Positions 38,979-49,022 of a stretch of DNA of 64,000 bases are shown here, piece after piece (positions within the stretch are counted from its first letter, which is position 1; the number at the start of each line of letters is the position of its first letter). The notes under the pieces were generated by a model. That model was not told the origin of the DNA. It ran no database searches and saw only the letters and a program-made list of their open reading frames with translations. The translations under genes and the position numbers were made by a program. The stretch is from Entelurus aequoreus (lineage: Eukaryota; Chordata; Actinopteri; Syngnathiformes; Syngnathidae): contig NC_084732.1 of assembly GCF_033978785.1 (NCBI RefSeq), positions 4,330,401-4,394,400 of the forward strand, read 5' to 3'.

Positions 38979-41900
38979 GTGGTAGAGGAGTTTGCGTGTC
39001 CCAATGATCCTAGGAGCTATGTTTTCCGGGGAATTTATGCCCCCTGGTAGGGTCTCCCAAGACAAACTGGTCCTAGGTGAGGGATCAGACAAAGAGCAGC
39101 TCGAAGACCTCTATGTAGAATACAAACGAAGGACCCAGATTTCAGTCACCGGGGCACCCCTCTGGAGCCAGGCCCGGAGGTGGGGCGCGATGGCGAGCGC
39201 TTGGTGGCCGGGTCTGTCGCCATGGGGCCCGGCCGGGCACAGCGCGAAGAGGAAACGTTGGTCCCCCCTCCAATGGGCTCACCACCCATAGCAGGGGCCA
39301 TAGAGGTCGGGTGAATTGTGAGCTGGGCGGAAGCCGAAAGCAGGGCACTTGGCGGTCCAATCCTCGACTACACAAGCTAGCTCTTGGGACGTGGCACGTC
39401 GCCTCGCTTGGGGGGAAGGAGCCAGAGCTAGTGTGCGAGGTGGAGAAGTTCCGGCTAGATATAGTCGGACTTACTTTGACGCGCAGCAAGGGCTCTAGAA
39501 CCAGTTCTCTTGAGAGGGGCTGGACTCTCTTCCACTCTGGCGTTGCCAGCAGTGAGAGGCGGCGGGCTGGGGTGGAAATTCCTTTTTCCCCCCGGCTCAA
39601 AGTTTGCACGTTGGAGTTCAACCCAGTGGAAGAGAGGGTAGCTTCCCTCCGCCTCCGGGTGGGGGGACGGGTCCTGACTGTTGTTTGCGCTTACGCGCCA
39701 AACGGCAACTCAGCGTACCAACCCTTTTTGGATTCACTCGAGGGAGTACTGAAGAGTGCTCCCCCGGGTGATTCCCTCGTTCTACTGGGGACTTCAACGC
39801 TCATATTTGCAATGACAGTGAAACCTGGAGAGGCGTGATTGGGAAGAATGGTCGCCCGGATCTGAACCCCATTGGTGTTTTGTTATTGGACTTTTGTGCT
39901 CGTCACAGATTGTCCATGTTCACACATAAGGGTGTCCATATGTGCACTTGGTACCAGGACACCCTAGGCCGCAGTTCCATGATCGACTTTGTAGTTGTGT
40001 CATCGGATTTGCGGTCTCATGTTTTGGACACTCGGGTGAAGAAAGGGGCGGAGCTTTCTACCGATCACCACCTGGTGGTGAGTTGGCTGCGATAGTGGGG
40101 GAGGATACCAGACAGACCTGGCAGGCCCAAACGCATTGTGAGGGTATGCTGGGACTGCTTAGCAGAATCTCCTTTCAGAGAGAGTTTCAATTCCCGCCTC
40201 CGGAAGAACTTTGAACATGTCACGAGGGAGGCGCTGGACATTGAGTCCGAGCGGGCGACGTTCCGTACGTCTATTGTTGAGGCGGCCGATTGGAGCTGTG
40301 GCCGCAAGCTGGTTGTTGCCTGTCGTGGCGGTAATCCTAGAACCCGCTGGTGCAGCGGTGAGGGATGCCGTCAAGCTGAAGAAAGAGTCCTATCGGGCTC
40401 TTTTGGCTCATAGGACTCCGGAGGCAGCGGACAGGTACCGACAGGCCAAGCGATGTGCGGCTTCAGCGGTCGCAGAGGAAAAACATTTGGACATGGGAGG
40501 AGTTCGGGGAAGCCATGGAAAACGACTTCCAGACGGCTTTGAAGCGATTCTGGACCACCATCCGCCGCCTGAGGGGAAGCAGTGCAGTGTCAACACCGTG
40601 TTTGGTGGGGATAGTGTTCTCCTCAATCCTACCAACACGTCTTCCTATGAGGAAGCAGTGCCTGGGGCATCTGTGGTGGGCTCTCCTATTTCTGGGGCTG
40701 AGATTGCCGACGTAGTTAAAAAGCTTCTCGGTGGCAAGGCCCTGGAGGTGGATAAGATCCACCTGGAGTGCCTTAAGGCTCTGGATGCTTTGGAGCTGTC
40801 TTGGTTGACAAGACTCTGCAGCATCGTGTGGACATCGGGGGCGGTACCTCTGGATTGGCAGACCGGGGTGGTGGTTCCTCTTTTTAAGAAGGGGAACCGG
40901 AGGGTGTGTTCCAACTATCGTGGAATCACACTCCTCAGCCTTCCCGGTAAAGTCTATTCAGGTGTACTGGAGAGGAAGCTACACCGGATAGTCGAACCTC
41001 GGATTCAGGAGGAACAGTGTGGTTTTCATCCTGTTCGTGGAACTGTGGACCAGCTCTATACTCTCGGCAGGGTCCTTGAGGGTGCATGGGAGTTTGCCCA
41101 ACCAGTCTACTTGTGCTTTGTGGACTTGGAAAAGGCATTTGACCGTGTACCCCGGGAAGTCCTGTGGGGAGTGCTCAGAGAGTATGGGGTAACGGACTGT
41201 CTGATTGTGGCGGTCCGCTCCCTTTATGATCAGTGTCAGAGCTTGGTCCGCATTGCCGGCAGTAAGTCGGACCCGTTTCCAGTGAGGGTTGGACTCCGCC
41301 AAGGCTGCCCTTTGTCACCCATTCTGTTCATAACTTTTATGGACAGAATTTCTAGGCGCATTCAGGGCGTTGAGGGGATCTGGTTTGGTGGCTGCAGGAT
41401 TAAGTCTCTGCTTTTTGCAGATGATGTGGTCCTGATCTTGATCTGGCCAAGATCTTCAGCTCTCACTGGATCGATTCGCAGCCGAGTGTGAAGCGACTGG
41501 GATGGGAATCAGCACCTCCAAGTCCAAGTCCATGGTTCTCGCCCGGAAAAGGGTGGAGTGCCATCTCCGGGTTGAGGAGGATCTTGCCCCAAGTGGAGGA
41601 GTTCAAGTACCTCGGAGTCTTGTTCACGAGTAAGGGAAGAGTGGATCGTGAGATCGACAGGCGGATCGGTGCGGCGTCTTAAGTAATGCGGACGCTGTAT
41701 CGATCAGTTGTGGTGAAGAAGGAGCTGAGCCAGAAGGCAAAGCTCTCAATTTACCTGTCGATCTAAGTTCCCATCCTCACCTATGGTCATGAGCTTTGGG
41801 TTATGACCGAAAGGACAAGATCACGGGTACAAGCGGCCGAAATGAGCTTCCTCCGCCGGGTGGCGGGTCTCTCCCTTAGAGATAGGGTGAGAAGCTCTGT

Positions 41901-42220
41901 CATCCGGGAGGAGTTTAAAGTAAAGCCGCTGCTCCTCCACATGGAGAGTAGCCAGATGAGGTGGTTCGGGCATCTGGTCAGGATGCCACCCGAACGCTTC
42001 CCTAGGAAGGTGTTTCGGGCACGTCCGACCGGTAGGAGGCCACGGGTAAGACCCAGGACACGTTAGGGAGACAATCTCTCCCGGCTGGCCTGGGAACGCA
42101 TCGGGATCTCCGGGGAGGAGGTGGACGAAGTGGCTGGGGGGAGGGAAGTCTGGGCATCCCTGCATAGGCTGCTGCCCCCGCGACCCGACCTCGGATAAGC
42201 GGAAGAAGATGGATGGATGC
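38979..42220 (+). mobile_element. Rex3-like non-LTR retrotransposon (RTE clade), decayed
   Basis: The element has a 5' region, an apurinic-type endonuclease, a reverse transcriptase and a 3' end of GATAAGCGGAAGAAGATGGATGGATG type, all on the + strand. Two stretches that I recognise as the standard Rex3 PCR target sites are present: TGGCAGACCGGGGTGGTGGT at 40856-40875 and a near match, AAGGCTGCCCTTTGTCACCC, at 41301-41320. Rex3 belongs to the RTE clade, which moves by target-primed reverse transcription with short (TGGA)-type tails. The left side is preceded by three extra copies of its own 5' end. I found no clear target-site duplication. Confidence 0.85.
39311..42216 (+). pseudogene. Rex3 endonuclease-reverse transcriptase polyprotein, disrupted
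   Basis: The endonuclease starts near 39380 (GTWHVASL; the usual Asn is His) and reaches STDHHLVVSW at 40050-40086. A one-base loss in the VLLGDFN motif near 39790 shifts the frame. An in-frame TAG lies at 40093-40095. The reverse transcriptase runs from about 40680 to 41450, with VPLFKKGNRRVCSNYRGITL, LCFVDLEKAFDRVPREVLW, GLRQGCPLSPILFITFMDRI and the catalytic FADD (41411-41428). Further frame changes lie near 40350, 40475, 40575, 41440 and 41580, with stops near 41682, 41765 and 42066. About 20 residues expected after VFGGDSVLL seem deleted. It is clearly inactive. The C-terminal part (TERTRSRVQAAEMSFLRRV) is recognisable to the 3' end. Confidence 0.85.
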
Positions 42221-42535
42221 TACCAATGGCATGCTAACCTTTTTAGCTAATTTGACACTTTTTTCTCTAATTCCGCAGCCATACAACTTAGACTCGTATA
42301 ACTTGGTATGTGAAAGAAGCTACCTGTCAGCATGCTAACATTTACATGCTAACTCTTTCAGCTGATTTCACACTTTTTTCTCTAATTCCGCAGCCATACA
42401 ACTTAGACTCGTAAAACTTGGTATGTGAAAGATGCTACCTGTTAGCATGCTAAAATTTACATGCTAACTATTTTAGCTAATTTCACAAGTTTTTCTCTAA
42501 TTCCGCCGCCATACACTTTAGAGTCACATAACTCG
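42221..42535. repeat. ~116-bp tandem repeat, ~2.7 copies
   Basis: TTTTCTCTAATTCCGC(A/C)GCC occurs at about 42261, 42376 and 42492, each followed by ATACAACTTAGACTCGTA and a TGTTAGCATGCTAA-like word. It directly follows the 3' end of the Rex3 element, so the retrotransposon lies at the edge of this array. Confidence 0.85.
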
Positions 42536-43357
42536 GTATGTGACAAACTCTGTACGTTAGCATGCTAACTTTAGCCTGCTAGCATTAGCATGCTAATTTT
42601 TTTTTAGCTAATTTAACTATTTTTTCTTCTCTATTTCCACAACCATACACCTTACAGTCATACAACTTGGTATGCGACACACTGTTAGCATGTTCACATT
42701 AGCATGCTACCTTTTTGAGATAGTTTTGCAACCGTTTACCCCAGCATCAAATAACTTGGTATGCAACACTTGTTAACTTTTAGCATTCTACTCTCAGAAG
42801 CCCTCGATATGTGACAAACTCTGTACGTTAGCATGCTAACTTTAGCCTGCTAGCATTAGCATGCTAACTTTTTTTTCGCTAATTCAACTCTTTTTTTCTT
42901 CTCTATTTCCACAACCATACACCTTACAGTCATACAACTTGGTATGCGACACACTGTTAGCATGCTCACATTAGCATGCTACCTTTTTGAGATAGTTTTG
43001 CAACCGTTTACCCCAGCATCAAATAACTTGGTATGCAACACTTGTTAACTTTTAGCATTCTACTCTCAGAAGACCTCGATACGTGACAAACTCTGTACGT
43101 TAGCATGCTAACTTTAGCCTGCTAGCATTAGCATGCTAACTTTTTTTTTAGCTAATTTAACTCTTTTTTCTTCTCTATTTCCACAACCATACACCTTACA
43201 GTCCTACAACTTGGTATGCGACACACTGTTAGCATGCTCACATTAGCATGCTACCTTTTTGAGATAGTTTTGTAACCGTTTACCCCAGCATCAAATAACT
43301 TGGTATGCAACACTTGTTAACTTCTAGCATTCTACTCTCAGAAGCCCTCGATACGTG
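42536..43357. repeat. 272-bp tandem repeat, 3 copies
   Basis: GTGACAAACTCTGTACGTTA starts at 42540, 42811 and 43083 (271 and 272 bp). Each unit has the palindrome-containing words CGTTAGCATGCTAACTTTAG and GCTAGCATTAGCATGCTAA, then TTCTCTATTTCCACAACC and ACCCCAGCATCAAATAACTT. The units are nearly identical, which implies a recent triplication. The motif relates this array to those at 33-36 kb and 42.2-42.5 kb. Confidence 0.92.
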
Positions 43358-43975
43358 GCCGACTCCCCCGGGCTAGTTTGCTCCCGGCCATTCCCTGGAA
43401 AGGCGCAAGGAAGTAGGAAGATTCTTGCAGAGCGCGGGATTCGATGAACTGTTGAAATATCACTCTTATCATAGCAGGCCCCGCTCATGGGCGGGATGCG
43501 TGCCTTCCAATGGGAACGTTGCCGCCGCTCTCTGGCAAAACATTGGACTTGATCCAGCGCAGTGGTATGCACACAATCATCGCAACATGATGCGGCTTCC
43601 ATTCAAGGGAGCCGATTGGTTTCCCGTGATTTATAGGACAGTTAAAGGGAGCGTTAAACATGATTTGTTTCATCCCAAGTCTTATCCGCCATCAGGGGAA
43701 ATCTCACCCGGCGACATTGTTCCCTGATAAAATGGACTCGTAACAGAATGCTCCTCGTCACGCCGAGAGTAAATTATTCACATGTATTTATATTTGATGT
43801 CACTTTTTTTTTCAGTGCATTATTCACATCAGGGCTTTTTGAAGTAGCGTCGGCCTTGGAAACCCGGAATAATCTCTCTTTGGAGTCCGGAGCTAAATTG
43901 ATTATTCCAAAATGTGACGGACAGCTTTCAGCACAGCTGCGAACTACAAGCAGAGTGATGCACTTTTTACAGCAT
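43358..43975. other. Non-repetitive island, candidate conserved element; 100-codon open frame of unknown meaning
   Basis: Balanced sequence without repeats. A frame open from 43425 to 43727 (+) reads, in part, NGNVAAALWQNIGLDPAQWY and ends SGEISPGDIVP. It starts at TTG rather than ATG, has no recognised domain, and overlaps an open frame on the other strand. I do not call it a gene. The right part contains GAGTAAATTATTCACATGTA and AGCTAAATTGATTATTCC. The composition fits conserved non-coding DNA. This is inference. Confidence 0.3.
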
Positions 43976-46795
43976 GTGTATAAAATGTTGACAAATGTTT
44001 TTGGATGTTTTTCTACTACGCTTTATAGGCGAATGCATTGTTGGCTGACTCTTGCTAGTGTTTACATACGACTTAGAATGCATTAAGAGAAGAAAACCAT
44101 ATAGGATTGTGAAAGACAGGAAAAATTCCCCCCCAAAAAGTGTGGTCCTTCTTTAATATAGCAACTTAACTAGAGAAAAAAAGCCACTGTTGTGATGCAT
44201 CTGTGGAATTGATGGCTGATGCAATGCTAAAAAATGTGCAAAATACGTAAATATAACATGTTATTATGAATGTGAAAGATACTACATTACACAAATAGTT
44301 ACAGCATGTGTACAAAATGTTTTTGGATGTTTTCTAGAGCGCTTTATAGGCGAATGCATTGTTAGCTGACTCTTGCTAGTGTTTATTTACGAGTTAGAAT
44401 GCATTAAGAGAAGAAAAACATATAGGATTGTGAATGATAGGAAAAATAACAACTTAGCAAGAGCATCTGTGGAGTTTGTGGCTGATGCAATGCTACAAAA
44501 TGAGCAAAATACGTAAATATAACATGTTATTATGAATGTGAAAGATACTACATTACAAAAATAGTTACAGCATGTGTACAAAAGGTTTTTGGATGTGTTC
44601 TAGAGCGCTTTATAGGCGAATGCATTGTTAGCTGACTCTTGCTAGTGTTTATTTACAAGTTAGAATGCATTATGAGAAGAAAAACATATAGGATTGTGAA
44701 GGATAGGAAAAATAACAACTTAGCAAGAGCATCTGTGGAATTTATGGCTGATGCAATGCTAAAAAAATTGCAAAATACATAAATATAACATGTTATTATG
44801 AATGTGAAAGATACTACATTACACAAATATTTACAGCATGTGTACAAGAGGTTTTTGGATGTTTTCTAGAGCGCTTTATAGGCGAATGCATTGTTAGCTG
44901 ACTCTTGCTAGTGTTTATTTACGAGTTAGAATGCATTATGAGAAGAAAATCATATAGGATTGTGAATGATAGGAACAATAAAAACTTAGCAAGAGCATCT
45001 GTGGAGTTTATGGCTGATGCAATGCTAAAAAAATTAGCAAAATACGTAAATATAACATGTTATTATGAATGTGAAAGATACTACATTACAAAAATAGTTA
45101 CAGCTTGTGTGTAAAAGGTTTTTGGATGTGTTCTAGAGCGCTTTATAGGCAAATGCATTGTTAGCTGACTCTTGCTAGTGTTTATTTACGAGTTAGAATG
45201 CATTAAGAGAAGAAAAACATATCGGACTGTGAATTATAGGAAAAATAACAACTTAGCAAGAGCATCAGTGGAATTTATGGCTGACACAATGCTACAAAAT
45301 GAGCAAAATACGTAAATATAACATGTTATTATGAATGTGAAAGATACTACATTACAAAAATATTTACAGTATGTGTGTAAAAGGTTTTTGGATGTTTTAT
45401 AGAGCGCTTTATAGGCAAATGCATTGTTAGCTGACTCTTGCTAGTGTTTATTTACGAGTTAGAATGCATTATGAGAAGAAACACATATAGGATTGTGAAT
45501 GATAGGAAAAATAACAACTTAGCAAGAGCATCTGTGGAATTTATAGCTGCCGCAATGCTACAAAATGTGCAAAATACGTAAATATAACATGTTATTATGA
45601 ATGTGAAAGATACTACATTACAAAAATAGTTACAGCATGTGTACAAAATGTTTTTGGATGTTTTCTAGAGCGCTTTATAGGCAAATGCATTGTTAGCTGA
45701 CTCTTGATAGTGTTTATTTACGAGTTAGAATGCATTATGAGAAGAAAAACATATAGGATTGTGAATTATAGGAAAAATAACAACTTAACAAGTGCATCTG
45801 TGGAGTTTGTGGCTGATGCAATGCTAAAAAAATATCAAAATATGTAAATATAACATGTTATTATGAATGTGAAAGATACTACATTACAAAAATAGTTACA
45901 GCATGTGTACAAAATGTTTTTGGATGTGTTCTAGAGCGCTTTATAGGCGAATGCATTGTTAGCTGACTCTTGCTAGTGTTTATTTACGAGTTAGAATGCA
46001 TTACGAGAAGAAAATCATATAGGATTGTGAATGATAGGAAAAATAACAACTTAGCAAGAGCATATGTGGAGTTTATGGCTGATGCAATGCTAAAAAATTA
46101 GCAAAATCATGTAAATATAACATGTTATTGTGAATGTGAAAGATACTACATTACAAAAATATTTACAGCATGTGTATAACATTTTTTTGGATATTTTCTA
46201 GAGCGCTTTATAGGCAAATGCATTGTTAGCTGACTCTTGCTAGTGTTTATTTACGAGTTAGAATGCATTATGAGAAGAAAAACATATAGGACTGTGAATG
46301 ATAGGAAAAATAACAACTTAGCAAGAGCATCTGTGGAATTTATGGCTGACACAATGCTACAAAATGAGCAAAATACGTAAATATAACATGTTATTATGAA
46401 TGTGAAAGATACTACATTACACAAATATTTACAGCATGTGTATAACATTTTTTTGGATATTTTCTAGTGCGCTTTATAGGCAAATGCATTGTTAGCTGAC
46501 TCTTGCTAGTGTTTATTTACGAGTTAGAATGCATTATGAGAAGAAAATCATATAGGATTGTGAATGATAGGAAAAATAACAACTTAGCAAGATCATCTGT
46601 GGAGTTTGTTGCTGATACAATGCTAAAAAATTAGCAAAATCATGTAAATATAACATGTTATTATGAATGTGAAAGATACTACATTACAAAAATAGTTACA
46701 GCATGTGTATACAATCGCTGACTCTTGCTAGTGTTTATTTACGAGTTAGAATGCATTACGAGAAGAAAAACATATATGGATTGTGAATGATAGGA
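43976..46795. repeat. 266-bp tandem array, about 10 copies
   Basis: GCTTTATAGGCGAATGCATT or its (A) variant occurs at about 44021, 44341, 44607, 44873, 45139, 45406, 45672, 45938, 46205 and 46471. Spacing is 266-267 bp apart from the first, which is 320 bp because of an insertion near 44130-44180. Units also hold GGAAAAATAACAACTTAGCA and AACATGTTATTATGAATGTG. A 64-codon minus-strand frame (SFTFIITCYIYVFC) survives in several copies, but 266 is not divisible by three and the frame has no recognised product. Confidence 0.93.
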
Positions 46796-47515
46796 AAACA
46801 AATAAATAAATGTGGCCCCCCTTTAATATAACAACTTGTATCGGGTTCTGAGGTGTTTTGGCAAGAACTGATCCTGCACAGCCGATAAAAGTCGTCATCG
46901 TATCGGACTCCTGAGAACGTTGTCCATTCAGTTATTCTTTTCACGCTCGCATTAACTTTTTTTTAAAAATGTCTTTGGCCCCCGTGAACCCGCACAGATG
47001 TGTTATAGCGCCATTAATATTTCTGCTGGGCTTTGTGTTGGAACCCCCCCGGAGGATTAATAGAGCCCCGCTGTAAGTCCATCTCCAGCGTGTTTGGCCA
47101 TTAGCCACGCGGGCATTAGCGCCAATCAGTATTCATGGGGCAAGCGTCGGTGTCACACAGCCATCAGGGAAATTTGCTGAGATACAAGGAACTCTCAGGA
47201 GCCATTAAGGCGTGACGTTCTCCGACCAGTCGATATATGACAGATTGATAAATGAACAAATTATCCGGCTTCATCCCACGCTCCGCCGTCAAAAATCCAG
47301 ACGTGTCACTTTCTTTCCGACGGCTGTCCGCGGCACAACGGTCGTGGAAGGACCGATTAATCACACGTCCATTGTGAGACTCGGCAGCTGACTCGGGTGT
47401 TGTTGATTTTCCCGGATGATGAGGATAGGGCGGCTTTGAATGGAACGTTCCTTTCAAGGAGTGGCTTCTCCCGAGCTCGGCGTCGTTTCCGCGCCGTGAC
47501 CTATAAGTCCGAACC
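46796..47515. other. Non-repetitive island, candidate conserved element
   Basis: Balanced, CpG-containing sequence without tandem structure. It includes GCGCCATTAATATTTCTGC, GGAGGATTAATAGAGCCCC, GGCATTAGCGCCAATCAG and GACCGATTAATCACACG, that is, several homeodomain-type ATTA/TTAAT words. Open frames of 62-120 codons lie on both strands and resemble no family I know. Regulatory role is only inferred. Confidence 0.35.
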
Positions 47516-47985
47516 TCTGGAGCCAAACCACCGGTCCTTGCTTCCGGTGTTGTTAAGTTTGACTAAGGGAGATGACGGCAACAGACACCAGGGGCCTGGA
47601 ATGTTCAATCATTTATTATATATATAGTCAAAAAGGACAAGCGGTAGAAAATGGATGGATGGATGGATGGATAGTCAATATATATAATAATAATAATAAT
47701 AAACATGGAGCCAAACCACCGGTCCTTGCTTCCGGTGTTGTTATGTTTGATTAAGGGAGATGACGGCAACAGACACCAGGGGACTGGAATGTTCAATCAT
47801 TTATTATATATATAGTCAAAAGGGACAAGCGGTAGAAAATGGATGAATGGATGGATAGTCAATATATATAATAATAATAATAATAAACATGGAGGCAAAC
47901 CACCGGTCCTTGCTTCCGGTGTTGTTATGTTTGACTAAGGGAGATGACCGCAACAGACACCAGGGAGTATTTATGTTCAATAATT

Positions 47986-48017
<32 letters not shown>

Positions 48018-48040
48018 ACAATACTAACTAATAAACTAAA
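47516..48040. repeat. ~187-bp tandem repeat, 2.6 copies, two carrying a retro-tail insertion
   Basis: AACCACCGGTCCTTGCTTCC occurs at about 47524, 47713 and 47899. Each is followed by GGTGTTGTTA(A/T)GTTTGA, GGGAGATGACGGCAACAGAC and a TTATTATATATATA stretch. The first two units contain a 35-39-bp insertion (GGACAAGCGGTAGAAAATGG plus GGAT repeats) flanked by ATAGTCAA on both sides. The third unit lacks it. Units end in (AAT)n then AAACATGGAG. Confidence 0.88.
47632..47670 (+). mobile_element. Ultra-short (TGGA)n-tailed retro-insertion with 8-bp duplication
   Basis: GGACAAGCGGTAGAAAATGG followed by GGAT repeats is the extreme 3' end of the common (TGGA)n-tailed fish retro-repeat. It is bounded by ATAGTCAA at 47624-47631 and 47671-47678, a plausible target-site duplication. 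The neighbouring tandem unit carries the same insertion at 47820-47854 with the same flanks, so one insertion was copied together with its host repeat. Confidence 0.7.
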
Positions 48041-48198
48041 CTAAGGAAATGGAGTGTGTGACAAAACCCAGGAGTGTGTATGTGTGAGGTTAACTGAAGT
48101 GTGTGTTACCAAGTGTTGTCGAGAGCGAAGGGACAAGGCAGTCCGAGGGGCAGGCAGATGATCCAGGGCAGGAGAGAAGAGGCTAGGCTAGTATCCGA
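48041..48198. other. Unclassified, probable dispersed repeat
   Basis: Continues the last unit of the 187-bp repeat through AATACTAACTAATAAACTAA, GGTTAACTGAAGTGTGTG and GTCCGAGGGGCAGGCAGATG. It feels familiar as dispersed fish DNA, but I cannot name it. It abuts the transposon-derived block that starts at about 48199. Confidence 0.35.
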
Positions 48199-49018
48199 GG
48201 TGGTTTAAAATACAAATCCGTGATCCACAATAGAAAAAGGAGAGAGTACATAGTTCTGTGAGGTCCGGTTGCTAAGTTGCTAAATTAGCCTTAGCGTCGT
48301 TAGCAACAGCATTGTTAAGCCTCACAAGGCTGAGAATTTTTAACCGTGTAGTTACATGTCCATGGTTTAATAGTATTGTTGATCTTCTGTCTATCCTTCC
48401 AGTCAGGGGTTTATTTCTTTTGTTTCTATCTTCATTTGAGAACGATGCTAACACGCTAGCTCAGTAGCTAAGTGTGTCACCGATGTATTGTCTTGGAGAT
48501 AAAAGTCACTTTAAATGTCCATTTCGCGTGCTCGACTCTCATTTTCAAGAGGATATAGTATCCCAGGTGGTTTGAAATACAAATCCGTGATCCACAATAG
48601 AAAAAGGAGAGAGTGTGGAATCCAATGAGCCAGCTTGTACCTAAGTTACGGTCAGAGCGAAAAAAGATACGTCCTGCACTGCACTCTAGTCCTTCACTCT
48701 CACATTCCTCATCCACAAATCTTCCATCCTCGCTCAAATTAATGGGGTAATCGTCGCTTTCTCGGTCCGAATCTCTCTCGCTTCATTGTAAACAAAGCGG
48801 AATTGTGAAGAATCCTTTGCCTTGTGACGTCACGCTACTTCCGGTAGGGGCACGGGTTGTTTTTATCAGATACCAAAAGTTGCGATCTTTATCGTCGTTG
48901 TTCTCTACTAAATCCTTTCAGCAAAAATATGGCAATATCGCGAAATGATCAAGTATGACACAGAGAATGGATCTGCTATCCCCGTTTAAATAAAAAAAAA
49001 AATCATTTCAGTAGGCCT
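48199..49018 (+). mobile_element. DNA-transposon-like element, copy A (left part missing)
   Basis: Matches the right half of copy B. It has two versions of the internal block ATACAAATCCGTGATCCACA, one followed by ACATAGTTCTGTGAGGTCCG and one by GTGGAATCCAATGAGCC. The TGACGTCACGCTACTTCCGG module follows, and the right terminus TTTCAGTAGGCCT ends at 49018. The left half, including the left terminus, is absent, so this copy is 5'-truncated or a recombination product. It joins copy B through a single TTAA (49019-49022). No transposase is seen. Confidence 0.75.
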
Positions 49019-49022
49019 TTAA

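Noticed and set aside
40211..41491. The 426-codon frame as an intact gene
   Set aside because: It is the Rex3 reverse transcriptase segment with frame changes inside and at both ends; its first ~45 codons are out of the true frame.
43425..43727. 100-codon frame as a host gene
   Set aside because: Starts at TTG, has an antisense frame over the same bases and no recognised motif; left as an unexplained open frame inside an island.
44387..46448. 64-codon minus-strand frame repeated in the 266-bp array as a conserved membrane peptide
   Set aside because: Retained in only some units, period not divisible by three, A/T-rich hydrophobic translation; explained by recent array homogenisation.
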